Shown: positions 11,970 to 24,178 of the stretch, piece after piece
Numbering within the stretch: the stretch's first letter is position 1
Layout of the letters: each line of letters starts with the position of its first letter
From: Loripinus fragilis
Lineage: Eukaryota > Mollusca > Bivalvia > Lucinida > Lucinidae
DNA: 64,000 nucleotides
Assembly: GCA_964019695.1 (NCBI GenBank)
Contig: OZ026527.1
Location: 74,115,471 to 74,179,470, forward strand
Reading direction: 5' to 3'
Translations under genes and position numbers: made by a program
The notes under the pieces: generated by a model
What the model was told of the DNA's origin: nothing
The model's input: only the letters and a program-made list of their open reading frames with translations
Databases searched by the model: none

Positions 11970-12131
11970 GCTATTTGGAATTCGTGTTGAAAATACAGTG
12001 CGTATTACTTGCGTTTTCAATGCGTTTCCAACCGCGAATTCGACAAGTACAAAGACGTGGGCGGTAGGGTACCAAGCCAGCTTTCGATATGGGGCCATCA
12101 TCGGCCCGACAACGAAACGCCATTTAAATGG
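11970..12131. repeat. Fold-back fragment with GGGCCATCATCGGCCCG
   Basis: Two parts. At 11978-12045, 'gaattcgtgttgaaaa' pairs with 'gcgttttcaatgcg' and 'aaccgcgaattc'. At 12070-12131, 'accaagccagctttcga', 'gggccatcatcggcccga' and 'aacgaaacgccatttaaatg' match one arm (reverse complement) of the palindrome at 40104-40200. Confidence 0.6.
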
Positions 12132-12424
12132 TTAATAATATAGTGTTCCTTTTGGAGGTAAGGATTAAGACAATGAGTGAAGAGGAGTTTCCGTAAAATG
12201 TGTTGGTTCATTAATTATCTGTTCAAAATTAAACTGCTGGCATAAATCTCTTACTTTTCGGCTTGAGTTGTCTTTCAGAATATCGAAGTTGAAGTCACCT
12301 GTTATCAAATATTGGAGATATTGGTTTCAAAAGCAAGTCCTATTGAATCTTCTATAGATGATAAGATTGCATTCGTTGAGATGGGAGGTCTGTTAAACGT
12401 ATCTATGAGTTGTATTTTGTTTTT

Positions 12425-12780
12425 AAACCCGCCCCAGGGACCGAGGATGTGTGTAGGGACAAAATATATGCTTGCGTGGTGCTGCTCTATGCTCCATTCC
12501 CTCTAATGTGATAAGCAACATGACTACCTTCAGAAAAAAAATGTTTTGATCTTTTCATCTTACCACAGGAGTCGAGGGTGTGTTTACGAGCAAAATATTT
12601 GCTACCATGTTGCTGCATGCGTCATTTCCTTCAAGTTGATTCGCAACATGACCATATTCTGAAAGAGTTAAATTTTGGCCGCCGTCCCACCCAATAAGTA
12701 AACCTTGGGGATGAGACCATGGCCCTCTAACTAAAATCACGTTTGATATGTTTATATCCACTGTACTTTTGTCTGCATGC
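12425..12780. repeat. Degenerate ~130-bp repeat pair
   Basis: Two units share 'caggg..cgagg.tgtgt', 'gcaaaatat', 'gcttc.ttcc' and 'gcaacatgac' in order (about 12433-12545 and 12566-12680). A third relative is at 36405-36520. Ordinary decayed repeats. Confidence 0.6.
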
Positions 12781-13469
12781 GAGCTTTCGGTAAAATATTG
12801 ACAACTGACTTAATTATTGCGAAATTTAAATATTTGACCTTTGACCCCACCTAAGGGGTCAGCGGTTTGGGGTTGTTTTTTTTGTCACTGTTATATTTAT
12901 CTACAGGCATTGGGTAACCATGGCCTATAGTGAGAAGTTGTCAGATATAATAGCTATAAGGAAAAGTAAAGTTCACTACACAAAAAAGCCAATATAGCTT
13001 TTGCAATAGCCAAAACCTACATGTAAGTCCAAAAGGGCCATAACTCGGTCAAAATTTTGAAGATGATCTCCAAATTCGAACGTGGCCTGTATTTAATGAT
13101 GCTTAGCCCTTCTGTAAACTTTGAATGTACTGAATGCATCCTTACAAATGTTATTACTCAGTCAAAGGTTTGCGGATGATCTTCAAATTCGAACTTCACA
13201 TGTATTTTATGTAGCTTCATCCTTCCTTTAACTTTGAATGAAATGGATGCATCCCTTCAAAAGTCATTGATCGGAACTCAAAAGTGTGACGCCGCGGATG
13301 AGGACGCCGTCGACACCGACGGAGTCATGATCCCTATGTGTCGACCATGCTTTGCAGGCGACACAAAATGAAGCAAAAACAAATAGGTCAGAGTTGAATT
13401 GAACTCGATCTGACAAAACTTTCTAGATCCGCGCAGGAGGATGCACAACTCTTCAACTGAACTATAGAT

Positions 13470-13850
13470 CTTAAATTTTGGTCTACACTAAAACTACAAT
13501 TATTCACCAGCATTTATGTAAAGTTTGGCCGCAAAATTCCGTTTAATAACCAAACTACACGTCCATGAAGAAACCAGGTGTCTGAAAAATTGATGTCTCA
13601 GCAGACAGATCACTTCCTCAACGGATGTAGTCAGACAACATTTGAGAGAGTTCAAAGGATAACATCGATGACAGATCTTTATTTCTGTTTCGTCTTTGAA
13701 AAAACGTATTGGGGCTTGTTTTTGAATCAAGTTTTGCGTGGAATTATCTGTAATTATTGAAGAATGCCCTAGTTACACTTAAACATTATTGAAATAAACG
13801 ACGCATGTAAACGTTCCTCTAATAAACCATATTCCAGTTTTAGCATAATT
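13470..13850 (+). repeat. Old dispersed repeat, left part (paralogue of 53955-54610)
   Basis: Matches the reverse complement of 53955-54610 over its whole length. Shared blocks include 'attattcaccag', 'taaagtttggccgcaaa', 'tctgaaaaattgatg', 'acagatcacttc', 'acatcgatgacag', 'gccctagttacacttaaaca' and 'ttagcataattag'. The copy is broken at about 13850 by the fold-back element and resumes at about 15030. At 13495-13496 it keeps a single TA where the paralogue holds a 225-bp MITE. Confidence 0.85.
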
Positions 13851-15030
13851 AGCTGAATAGCAAAGCATAACGCCATAGGTAGCATATCTTGGTTTGGGTT
13901 CGGGTGTTCCCAGGCCTTCCATCTTTCAACTGGTGAAAGCTTTTAGTACTTGCTATTGTTGAACTGTTTATGCTTAGGCTGTCCAGTGAAAGTTTGATCA
14001 GGATAGAAAACCACTGGGGCCCCCAGGGGTTTGGGGGATCTGGAGAGAAGGGCTATTAATTTTCAGGGAGCTGGGGAGCACTGGTAATTTTTTAGGGATT
14101 TGGAGAGCAAGCTCATAAATTTAGGGATTAAGGTAGCCCTGCAAAAAAGTAAAAAATAAATTAAAAAAATCTCACCTTAATGGAAAAGGCTTCTTTACGT
14201 TTGATTTTTAAAACAAATTCTTAGGCTTCCGGGGGAAGACCCCCCAGACCCCCTTGGAAAATCTAAATGTGTTTTGCGTTTATGCTAACATGCTGAACTG
14301 ATTTTTTTTTGACAAAAATGATGCGATCTGGTGCATGCTGGGTGTTTCAAAGTACGCATGTTATTATCAACCTAAAATCAACAATTTTTAATATAATAAA
14401 TCAGCAACAACCCAAATTTTGTGCCATATTTTCTCTAAGATCAATCCAGATGTGCACATTAGTACACAAATACATACATTCACATTTTACATGGGGGGGT
14501 CTAGGGGTAATAGCCACCAGAAGCCAGAGAAATGTAAAAAAATGGAGGATTTCCCTTTTTACATCAAATATTACATACCAGGCACGTAGATAGCCCTGTA
14601 CTGAGATGGACTGCAGACAACCCCGTGGCACCGCGGGGAAGAGCGGCTCAACCATCACGAGACACCAGGAAGACAAATTAAGCAAAGCAACCAGCTCTTT
14701 CAAATCCCCAAAACTATGAGCTTGCTGCCGAAAACCCTGAAAATAAATACCCCTTCTCTTCAGATCTCCAAAACCCCTGGGAAGCCACAGTGGTCAATTT
14801 TTTCTTGGACACCTAAGCATAAACAGTTCAACATTAGCAAGTACTAAAAGCTTCACCAGTACCTTGCAGCTAATTGAAAGACGGAAGGCCTGGGAACACC
14901 CGAACCCAAACCAAGATAAGCCACCAATGGCGTAGAATGGTATCAGACAAGTAAATAGAAAAAAATAGTAAAATAAGTACACATACATATACAAGCATAT
15001 ACATCTCTCAATACGAAATCATTCATCTAT
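13851..15030. mobile_element. Fold-back element inserted in the old repeat
   Basis: Long imperfect inverted arms. The left arm (about 13871-14130) has 'cttggtttgggttcgggtgt', 'tcccaggccttcc', 'agcttttagtacttgcta' and 'ttgaactgtttatgctta'. The right arm (about 14700-14937) has these in reverse complement and reverse order. The arms enclose ~570 bp, including a reversed Penelope-tail piece. Limits come from the paralogue at 53.9 kb, which reads straight across the insertion point. No transposase frame is visible. Confidence 0.75.
14597..14702 (-). mobile_element. Penelope-like 3' tail fragment
   Basis: 'ctgcagacaaccccgtggca', 'gagcggctcaaccatcacga' and 'gacaccaggaagacaaatta' are the reverse complement of the tail block at 8650-8750. 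It sits within the spacer side of the fold-back element, so it inserted into, or was captured by, that element. Confidence 0.75.
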
Positions 15031-15350
15031 AGCCGAGCAGATAACTGGAAATACCATAAAAATCTTTCACTTCGGGAAAGAAACATCAAAATTGGCACAC
15101 ATACTGCTTAGGGATTGTTATTTTGATAATACCCGTTAGCCACTTGAAAAAATGAAAATGGCCGCCATTTTTCAAGATGACCGCCATTGCTCTGCGGAAA
15201 TATTGCTTTGTGCAACAAATTCGCATCGACTTGTCTGAACTGAATAATCTAGGTATCAAATCATACATTTTTGAATTTGAGAAATCAAAAATTTGAACTC
15301 TGCATGTGATCAAATGTTTCTACGCATTAAATATCAGTCTCGGAATCCTA
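15031..15350 (+). repeat. Old dispersed repeat, right part
   Basis: Continues the repeat interrupted at 13850: 'gagcagataactgg', 'tttcacttcgggaaagaaac', 'atcaaaattggcacacat' and 'atggccgccatttttcaaga' correspond to the reverse complement of 53960 down to about 53800. It joins the interrupted repeat to the 'cggccatcttgaaaatgg' array seen in full at 53225-53900. Confidence 0.8.
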
Positions 15351-16080
15351 AATAACCTGGTAAATAAGAGGTCCATAACATTAGGTTTCACTGGGCTTCA
15401 ATGAAAATGTGTAAATATTTCAGTTATGCAAGTGGATAAACATACATAGCATCGTCATTTACACGGTTTTCAAAATGTACACAACACAATGCAGTAAAAA
15501 CCTTCATGTTGCGAATGTTTAGAGTAGTACCTCAGAAGAGTGGATGTCAACGCACAAACCAGGACACACTTCACTTCTGTGAAACTCGGCATGGTGGTCA
15601 GTTTTGGCTAAAAAACTTAGTTAATTGTAGTTAAACATTTAGTTTAGTGTCCCAAATCCTGTCTAATGAAGCCCACATAAGTTATTTAGTGTAGATTACA
15701 TGTAGTTTAAACTAGGTGTTTAGCTAGATATAGCCTGACAGGGTTTGCAAGCGCGGTAGATCTGAGCCTTAGGTAAACTTGCTTTCTTGTTTCCAATGTA
15801 GTTACCTGGATGATGTAGAGATATCACAGGGCTTTAATGCTACTGGACGAACGATTGGACTAGGTGTCTGTAATACTGTTTTGTTTGTTGTGATGCTTTA
15901 CGTCCCAGGCAGCAATGCTTCAGCCATGTCATGACGATGTAGGTAATAAATATATTTATTTATTACAGAAACGTGTCGTATCCCACACCCCATTGTGCGT
16001 TATTGTGACTTAGATGGTAAAAGGATAGCCCCTTGGCCTTGATTCACTAAAAACATACAGGTATCATAACTTGATATGTT
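15351..16080. other. Intergenic DNA, no feature recognised
   Basis: AT-rich with no recognised repeat family and no convincing coding frame. Confidence 0.4.
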
Positions 16081-16095
16081 GTTAACCAATCACCA

Positions 16096-16670
16096 AGATG
16101 GCAAACAGAGAACCAGGACCATTTAAATTCCAGATTGACTGGAGTAAGTTTTGTCTTTGGCAGAATAAAAGAATGGGGATCTAAAGCAGCATGTGCACAG
16201 CAAACACAAAAGATTGATGGCTACATTATGAGTGTGGTAAATATTCTCCTGTTTTACACAATCAATGAGATGCCAATTGTTCTTTATCTAACCAGACTTG
16301 ATGATATTTCTGAGAAAATATGAGGCACAGTATCCCCAAAGTTGTCGACTTATGTTCAATAACAATAATAACTACACACATTGACTTCAAATCCACTACA
16401 ATGCCATGGTGACCCTTAAAACAGAAGCAACCTTAACTGGCTGAGTAGTTCCAGAGGGGGAACTTTGTTATACACAAATCGAACTGACAATTGTTACCAA
16501 GCTCATGAACAAGCAAACATTGTTATCAAGGCAGATTGGGAGTGATAGGTGTGACTGAAGATTCATCACCACTGAGAAAATGGATGATACATAAGGCTGG
16601 TCCTGAAGTCAGCCACTTGGTTGCACAGTACGAAACAGAATGTGGGACCAAAGCAGGTACCTGCTTTCAC
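16096..16670 (+). pseudogene. Possible decayed coding relic, unidentified
   Basis: A frame beginning 'atggcaaacagagaaccagg' reads MANREPGPFKFQIDWSKFCL and then breaks, with further short open pieces to about 16900. The composition is less AT-biased than its surroundings and looks once-coding. The 'DWSKFCLWQ' wording faintly recalls the N-terminus of the gene family relic at 52.2 kb, but I cannot establish this. Confidence 0.25.
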
Positions 16671-16974
16671 TAGATGCAAAGAGTATTGCTCACCACACTG
16701 CCACCTAGTAGATAAGCACACTCCTTGAGAACGACAAGGTCCAATTCCAAAAGTTTTTGACAGGATTTAAGAAGAGAAAGAAAGATAAGTACAGTTTTAG
16801 CTTCTACTGGCTCTTCAAAGCAAATGGTGATGAAGGAAGACTGCCAACTCTTCTCCAAGTTGTTCATATCATGCATGTACCAGAGCAGAGAGTGTGTCTT
16901 GAAGGAGTTCTTCCGTCATGAGAACCATTTACATCCAGTGATGGTAATAAGCTCCACACCTCCACCTCACTAGC

Positions 16975-17452
16975 ATTCTTGGAAGCAAAGTAAGTAATGG
17001 TGCAAAGATCAGGAATTGATACAATCAACCCATGATACCAATGGGAAAGTGACAAACGCACAGTTAGACACCACAAACGAGAGCCAAGAGGTCAGCCCTT
17101 TCCCGACAGGTGACCACAAGGCACATATAAACAGACGCGCAGAAAGGCATAGCAAACACAAGACAGAATAACATAAAAGATCCACAAAGGAACGGTCAGT
17201 AAAATATTTTACTGGAGGCCTTAAACCGGTTTTACGTCGCCAACCTCACACTTAATTCTGATTTGGATCAAGACACATAGATATTTAGTTTGCATGAAAG
17301 ACCCCTAACTTTTCAATGCATCATCTCCTACAACATTTAAATCTAGATATAACAAGGAGATGAAGCAAAGATAAGGACTCAACAATAAATAAAACTGAAT
17401 ACTGGAGCAAAAGAAATCCAACAGGTAAACCCCTGTGGGCCCGACAGAATTC
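16975..17452 (-). mobile_element. Penelope-like 3' tail, inverted copy
   Basis: Reverse complement of the tail at 4800-5282, block by block: 'gcaaagatcaggaattgata', 'gggaaagtgacaaa', 'gaggtcagccctttcccgac', 'ggtcagtaaaatattttact', 'ttaaaccggtttt', 'acacatagatatttagtttg', 'ggtaaacccctgtgggcccg'. It carries no RT sequence, so it is a severely 5'-truncated insertion of the same subfamily as the copy at 3.4 kb. Confidence 0.85.
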
Positions 17453-17514
17453 TTTGGGTAGAGCCAGACACAAAAACAATCAATATTGATGGCGTAGCAT
17501 TGATTTACTGTCTA

Positions 17515-18800
17515 CTACGAGGGTCATCCAATAAAGAATGAGACTTTTTCAATAGCTCAGTGACTTTACATGTTAGGCTTATGAAATTTCTTTCAAAGCT
17601 AGCTCGTCCTTTTGGCTAATCACATATATCATTTTCGACACTTTACATAGTTCCAACTTTTGTTGCTAGGCAACATAAGAAGACTGAGCAAACATGCGTG
17701 GACGGCTCACTATAGGTGTTAACCATGGCAGCAGATTGAGATGTATAGTTTATTTTTCTACCAGTACTTATATATGCTCATGCAATCTGTCTTTAGCCAA
17801 AACGGGAAAGTAATGTTTCAGATTCTTGAGCTGTTACCATAGAAACAAAGATTAAAAAAACAAGTTTTCAAGAAATATCTGAAATTTTCCCTGACCTTAT
17901 TGACTTTATAAGTTAATATCAAATAGTCGAAAGCAATTAAAGTGAACATAGTTATGTTCATGTAGACTTAATAACAATAAGCTGCAGATAACGAAACATT
18001 TTGTGGGATATCCTTCACCAACATAGTTACCATAGCAACACAAAGTAGAGTGTTTATAAAATCAAGTAAATCGGTTGCTAGGCAACCAAAATAAAGGATA
18101 TGCATATCTGGTTCATCTTTTATAGCATTTTACGTTACACTAAGATTGTTTGGTAAAAGAAATGATATCAAAACAGCCACCAGTTTTTTTTTGCCACACC
18201 AGAATTTGGCAAAATCACATCATCTTTCTAGTGGTGCAAAAGACTCAAAACCACTAAAATACATAAATACAGACATAAGGGAGCAAAACATATATGATTA
18301 TGACTAAAAAAATATATGCCATCATAATGAAAAAAATGGTCAAAGTTAAAAACCCCGCGGGGTTTTTCGAAAACCCCGCGGGGTTTTTAAAACCCCGCGC
18401 AGGGTTTTTCCCCCACATTTTCAAATGGGGGAAAAACCCCGCAGGGTTTTTTCAAAAAAATAAATACTAAAATTTGTTCAAGAAACAAGTTTGTTTGATT
18501 GTAATTATTGCAGAAAATGATTTATATGGCTTAATTCAAAACTTTGATTTCCCCCGCGGGGTTTTTCTCCCATTTCAGATTGTGGGGGAAAAACCCCGCA
18601 GGGTTTTTTGAAAAATTCAAATTGACTTTTTTGAATTATTATTCCTCACAATGCATAATAAAAGGTATATCAAAAACTTTCAGCATTATATTGTGCCTCT
18701 AGAGGAAAAAGAAAATTCCCCCGCAGGGTTTTTCCCCCGCGGGGTTTTTCCCCCACAAAATAAAATGGGAGAAAAACCCTGCGGGGTTTTTTATCCAAAA
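17515..18800 (+). mobile_element. Element with CCCCGCGGGG hairpin array, copy A
   Basis: Begins TA followed by CGAGGGTCATCCAATAAAG, which resembles a mariner-type terminal inverted repeat. The reverse complement of this end closes copy B at about 51822. Interior 18181-18800 matches 51057-51720 inverted. Three blocks (18347-18455, 18550-18609, 18716-18793) are built from 'aaaaccccgcggggtttt' palindromes paired through 'cccccacattt'-type linkers. Between 17550 and 18165 copy A has ~600 bp missing from copy B. No opposite inverted end was found after 18800. No coding frame is visible. Confidence 0.7.
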
Positions 18801-20200
18801 ATAATATTTTAAGTTTTTAGCTCAAAGAAGCATTTTACACTCTGTGTTCAAAGTTGTGAGAGTTTTATATCAAAACAGAGAGATTTCAATTTCTCCCTTG
18901 GTGGGAAATCCTAAAATATACGTTACCAAAATGGCAATGTATCATTGTTAGACTGATGGCTGAGAATGTTTTGCTCCCCGCTAAAGAATTTTGCAGACAC
19001 ATCGTATCTTAAAAGAGCATTTCGAGCTGCGTAGAATAAGAGATGTTTGCATGTGTACGATTTGGTGTTTGCCTCTGACAGTCTGTTACATATGTTACCA
19101 TATAAAATTCAGAAAAAGAAAAGTTAAAAGGCTGTGCTACAGAAAGAAGGCATTAAACTAACTATTTAAATCACGCATATAGTCTGCCTGTTGGATACCT
19201 AAGCTGCAGATAAAAGTTTTAAAGCAAAATTACGGCATCCTAATGTGTTATGTGCGTTACTTACATAAAACTACCCTTTAAAAACGGTAACTGTGACCAA
19301 TAGCATTTAATTTTACAGCTGATTTGTGAATTTTTAAAATGCTTTTAATCTAGTTGTACTAACACACTTATTTGGCTTATAGAAAAAAAACAAAGTGTGT
19401 TTATCTATCTTAAATGCATTGCCTTATATAAGCAATTAAACAACACTGGCCCAAGTTTTAAGGAGCCCAATTTGGTAGGTATTATTTACGTAAAAATTAT
19501 ATAAAATCTTCCATATTTTGATAGTCTTGCTCATATAATAAAGAATCATAGATTTTGCATGTTAAACAACAAGATAGGAGTACTTGTTACAGGTTGTGTT
19601 ACAGGTTGTAACTTATGTTACCTAACATAATAAATTAGCAAGGCCATTGACTTGGTGTAAGAGATGATATTTCAAAGAGAAATGAATTTTTTTCGCATGG
19701 TTTCTTATAAATCTCTGGGCTTTGGTGCTTTAATCTTAGGAAGCAATTCATTGCTCTATTATCAAGACCTTTTTTACAGATGTTATATATAAACTTTTTC
19801 AATATTTCCATATATGTATAATACTACGATATAGATAGAGGGGCGTGGAAAATAATAGTTTCTATTTTAGCATGACAATTTAGTATTTGTTAAATTGGTT
19901 AAATGTTTTAAAATATCTTAACTAATCCTTATCCAAGTCGTATACAATATCTATCATTATATCTGCTTGTGTAGCAAAATAATTGCTCGTCTCATATCAT
20001 CACAACCAGTAGAGTAATCAGACAGAATTATAACTGTAGTCTAAGTAAGGGCCCTTTGGAATTCTGTAGACATACTTGTATTCTATATTAAATATAATGT
20101 AAACAGTGGTCAAGAATAAATCAAAGGATGAGAAGATCCAATTAAAATCAAGTTTAGCTCATTTATTGCCCATAATTAGACATTTAAAAAACATCAAACA
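18801..20200. other. AT-rich intergenic DNA, nothing recognised
   Basis: Very AT-rich, with many short homopolymers and no frame above 60 codons. No match to the repeat families elsewhere in the window was noticed. Confidence 0.5.
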
Positions 20201-20223
20201 AAACCATCATTGCAGACGACCTT

Positions 20224-20228
20224 AATAA

Positions 20229-20275
<47 letters not shown>

Positions 20276-20292
20276 TAATGATAATAATAATA
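20224..20292. repeat. (AAT)n microsatellite
   Basis: About 20 near-perfect 'aat' units with one interruption ('aaaaataatgat'). The poly-isoleucine frame on the reverse strand is a product of the microsatellite. Confidence 0.95.
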
Positions 20293-20829
20293 TTCTTTAT
20301 TTCCTCCACATGTGAAGAGCATACAAATAAAGCACAATTACAAAGCAAGATAGAAACATTGAACATATATACATCATATACATTATTGGTTTGGTTTTAA
20401 TATTTTAAAACCTGTTTGTTTATATATCGATATTCAGATTTGAATCGTTTCATTCAAAATCAGGTCACCAACATCCATGCTGTATATGACAATAGACCAC
20501 GTCAACACTGATGAAGTATTATTGTAATGGCATTCACCTATTTTTTTCTTATTATTAATCTATATAATAAAAATAAACTCAACCAAACAAAGAAATCATG
20601 ATCACCATGCGTGACATTTGGACTTCGAATCTTGAAAGGTAATTTAATAGCCATTTCTTTTATCGGGACCGACAAATCACTTCGAAAAATTGAATTTTTC
20701 GGATAATCGAAATTCGAATAATAGGTAGTTTTATTGCAATAGATAATAGAGAAAAAAGTCAGGACTGTCCGTAGTCTTCAAATAACCCAGTAGTTTCGGA
20801 TAATCGAAAATTTGGCTGGAAGGTTAAAA

Positions 20830-21180
20830 AAATAAATGTTCTTTACCACTCCCCACTTGTGAGAAAGTCGACCTTTCAACAAATTAGGTTGAATTCAGCC
20901 CAGCATGTTTGGATTAGCATAAAAGAAGAATGGACAGACACTTTTGACCCCATTATAGGGCGCCTCTGAGTGGGGTACCCAAAAATAAGCTCTTGTATAC
21001 ACAATTTGTTTAAGTTGTGCACAAATTTGGTTGAGTTCTACCCAGCAATTCAGAAAGAGACTGCAATTTAGCCAGAAAATGCACACTCTCTGAGGCCCAT
21101 GCAAAGGGGATCCAAAAAGCAAAAAAACAGTAATGCTCCTGCTCACCCACTTGTGCAAGTAAGTCACCAAACAAATTTGG
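20830..21180. repeat. Degenerate mollusc-type repeat, left part
   Basis: Two or three diverged units containing 'aacaaattnggttgaattc', 'cacttttgacc' and 'cccacttgtg'. The same vocabulary resumes after the SINE ('cacttttgacctacatccca', 'caacaaatttggttggata', up to about 21720), so the SINE appears to be inserted into this array. Confidence 0.55.
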
Positions 21181-21184
21181 TTGG

Positions 21185-21505
21185 ATTCAGTATGACCGTT
21201 TGCGCAGTCGGTAACGTGTCTGGCGACAGATGTGAGTCTGAATCCAGGGGTCGCGAGATTAAATCCCAACCCGGTCCCGTACTTTCGTGGAGATTGATCA
21301 TGAAATAATTTCTACGGTCATTCTCCTCCCTTCCGCTGAATCATTCAAGAAGGGTTGTTGTCAGTTACAAGTGAAAGTATGTCCACGAAGTACTGGTTAA
21401 CTGCCTGTTAAAGCTTGCCCAGGAAAAAGTGTGGTTAGGTGAACTAACTGTCCCGCCATGACCATAGCTGTTGACTTGGGACGTAAAGCAACAAAACAAA
21501 CAAAC
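21185..21505 (+). mobile_element. tRNA-headed SINE
   Basis: The head 'gaccgtttgcgcagtcggta' resembles a tRNA 5' half with an A box. 'ggtcgcgagattaaatccc' stands where a B box and T-arm would lie. The body ('acgaagtactggtta', 'gtggttaggtgaactaactg', 'ctgttgacttgggacgtaaa') and the simple 'caaaacaaacaaac' tail complete a ~320-bp SINE. The first ~75 bp give no functional tRNA fold. Exact ends and target duplication are uncertain. Confidence 0.65.
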
Positions 21506-22289
21506 CGTTTGCAAGGTGAAAGTATTGCAGGCAAATGGGCAGACCGAAGGACACTTTTGACCTACATCCCACATCATTGGGGTATTGGAATTTTGCTGTT
21601 GCATACACCAGTTGCATACACCAGTTGCTCAACAAATTTGGTTGGATAATCTGTCCAGTTGTTTAGAAGATAGCATAACAAACAAAAACCTGATATACAG
21701 ACGAAGGCAATCGCAATATCTCCAACACCTTTTAAAAAGAGAATGGATAAAAAAAATCAAATAAAAATAAGCCCCAATGATCAGCCTGATTATCCTGTAA
21801 ATTCAGTAATTAACCTGCTTACATGTACCACACTAACTAAGTGTTGTACAGCCATAAATGCTGCTGTAAATAATAATGATAATGGTAAAATTGTATAACC
21901 ATAATGAACACAATTCAGTATTAAGCGTCATTCATCAGCATTTAAAGAAAGAAACAACTACAAATGGCTTTGTTTCTGAGAAACTAAATTATATGATGAA
22001 AAGTCTCATGCAAGTATAATTTATAAGCATAGAAATATGTTCTATTTACTCACATTGTCTGTTGTAGGATTTATTTTGTGCAGTTTATGCAGTATATATC
22101 CAAAATTAACACAGGATTTATCAAATAGTTAGAGCCTTGCAAACCATGAGGTTTATTTGAATCTTTTTCTGGTTTCCTGCAAGATTAAAGAATTTCAGCG
22201 AGTCATTGAAATGAGAGAACCAGGTTAACACAGTTATAACATATTTCAAGGTCAGACTGAGTTCAGAATATAATGGTCCTAAGCAAATC

Positions 22290-22708
22290 TAGGTTGGGAT
22301 TATTTGGTATTAAATGGAACCAAATTATTTACCAGCAGTACCAAAAGATTCCATTTAATCCCGAATTATATGGATGTGTTGAATTGATGAAGTCCCAGAA
22401 AATCTTAATAATCCCATTTAAAGTACCTACTGGGACTTTCTGGGATTAAATGGAATATTTATCCCAGAAAGTAACATAAAATCCCACTTATATTTTAAGC
22501 AGAATTATTTGAGACTTTCTGGGATTTTCCAGTTCCAGATAGTGACAGAAAATACCAATTGTTCCAACTTTTGGGATTTAATGGAATTCCATTAAATACC
22601 ATGTAAAGTGAAGTACCACAAAATCCCAGGAAGTTCTATTCAAGCAGAATTGGAACTCGACTGAGACTTTCTAGAACATTCTAGAACATACCAATTATTT
22701 GGGATTAT
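22290..22708. repeat. Nested inverted repeats of 'tgggattaaatggaa'
   Basis: The words 'ttccatttaatccc' and 'gggattaaatggaa' alternate in both orientations at least four times, along with 'actttctgggatt' and 'aatcccagaaagt'. The right edge touches the triplication breakpoint at 22709. Probably a small self-complementary element; no clean terminal repeat could be defined. Confidence 0.55.
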
Positions 22709-23151
22709 AACATTCTTCTCGGCCCTGATCTGGGTCCTTACTGTTTGCAAAGGTTATCAACAGATGACAAAAGTCTTTGTTAACAGAACAGAACATATCT
22801 TTATTGACATAAAACTCAGGCCACTCATAGATAGCGTAAAGGCATAAGATACAAAAACAAAGCATATACATGATATACATAAAATACATGAGTACAAAGA
22901 GCATGAAAAAGGTGAAAATTAAAATGCGAGCAAAATCAACCCTGAAAGAGCCTTCTATAACTTACAGTAGGCAACATAATCGACTGTTGTTGCTTCATTA
23001 AGAAACAAAATAAGGCTTCACATTATTGATTATAGACAATTCGCATGATTTGACATATCATGTGAACTGTCTATAATCAGGTTATTCCCATGAAATATTA
23101 AGCCAAGACATAGTAAGAAGTATATTATCGTACTGATTGACTCTTTTAGGG

Positions 23152-23846
23152 TTAGGCTGCACATGAAAATTTATTCATTATAATTTCTACAAAACTTGAT
23201 AACTTTACAAGCTTCCTGGTATTTGCTGAAGAAAATAGTTCTTTGAATTTTATAATGTTAGGACTTTTGTAAAAATATGATCTTAAATATTTCTTTCTGT
23301 CAGATATAAAGTGATCACAAACAAAAAGATAGTGAAATTCGTCACCGATATCATATTTGCTACATAATGTGCATTTTCTGTCTTCTAAAGGTGTGTTTTC
23401 CCAGCGACCAGTTTCAACCGGAAGCCGATGATTACTTAACCTACACTTTAACAATGAAGAACAGTGTTTCCTATTTAATTTGATTAGGTAATTTTCAAAA
23501 TTTAAATCTTGCTTGAAAAGAGTATAATTCTTTCCTTTAGAGGATGAAGTTACTTTGTTATGCCACTCCTGAACATAAAGGTCTGATAGAGTTTTAGAGA
23601 TTTGATTTTTGATTGATTTTGGGTTTTCAATGACTTCCTTGTTTAAAAGATCGGGACGCCCAACAGATATTAGAATATGTTTAATAAAATGGATCCATTT
23701 ATGTTGATGGATGCCACCATCATATTCTCCTAGTAGAAGTAAGTATAACCATTTTGATAGTTTTGTTTGTTTACCATTCACAATATTCATCCAAAAGCTA
23801 ATAATACGGGTTTTTATTCTAATGTCTACTGCCTTGCAACCTAGTT
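23152..23846 (-). pseudogene. Non-LTR retrotransposon ORF2 C-terminus, unit 1 copy
   Basis: Reverse-strand frame of 212 codons (23790 down to 23152). Coding similarity extends upstream through 'CKAVDIRIKTRIISFW' to about 23840, so the true product began further 5' and the copy is 5'-truncated. The end carries a zinc-binding motif typical of non-LTR retrotransposon ORF2 C-termini: C140-x2-C143-x9-H153-x4-C158, preceded by 'SNHRLPVETGRW'. No RT or endonuclease domain remains. This copy has no internal stop over the 212 codons; units 2 and 3 have different stops. It is not expected to function. CR1/L2/Jockey-like placement is inferred, not shown. Confidence 0.8.
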
Positions 23847-24007
23847 AACAAGGATAGTTAAAATAATATAATTCAAAATAACATAAGTTATCAAGCAGGA
23901 TACAAAATGACAATCTAGCATAAAGCACATTTCTTTATTCACTTAATATTTTCGAGTTATGAATTATAACAATACAATAGAACCAGAAAGATCTTTATCT
24001 ATAAACT

Positions 24008-24178
24008 TTTTTGTCGTCTGCTGACTTTTTTTTTTTAAATTACTTTTTTCAATAAATTCTTTCAGGATTGCACTATTAGAGTGTCAATCCTTTTGGATCA
24101 AGATCAGGATCGACATTCTTCTCGTTCCAGATCTGGGTCCTTACTGTTTGCAAAGGTTATCAGCAGATGACAAAAGTC
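24008..24178. mobile_element. Small MITE, TTTTGTCGTCTGCTGA family
   Basis: 'ttttttgtcgtctgctgac' at the left and 'cagcagatgacaaaag' at the right form inverted ends. The centre has 'ttggatcaagatcaggatcg' against 'ccagatctgggtccttactg'. The unit 2 counterpart is about 27538-27708; unit 3 about 31287-31458. Confidence 0.85.

Noticed and set aside
14794..14994. Tyr/Phe-rich reverse frame as a small membrane protein
   Set aside because: It lies in the right arm of the fold-back element and continues into simple AT-rich sequence.
20184..20366. 60-codon poly-isoleucine frame
   Set aside because: It is the reverse reading of an (AAT)n microsatellite.
21185..21270. A genuine tRNA gene
   Set aside because: The T-arm and acceptor do not pair convincingly and a SINE body follows directly.
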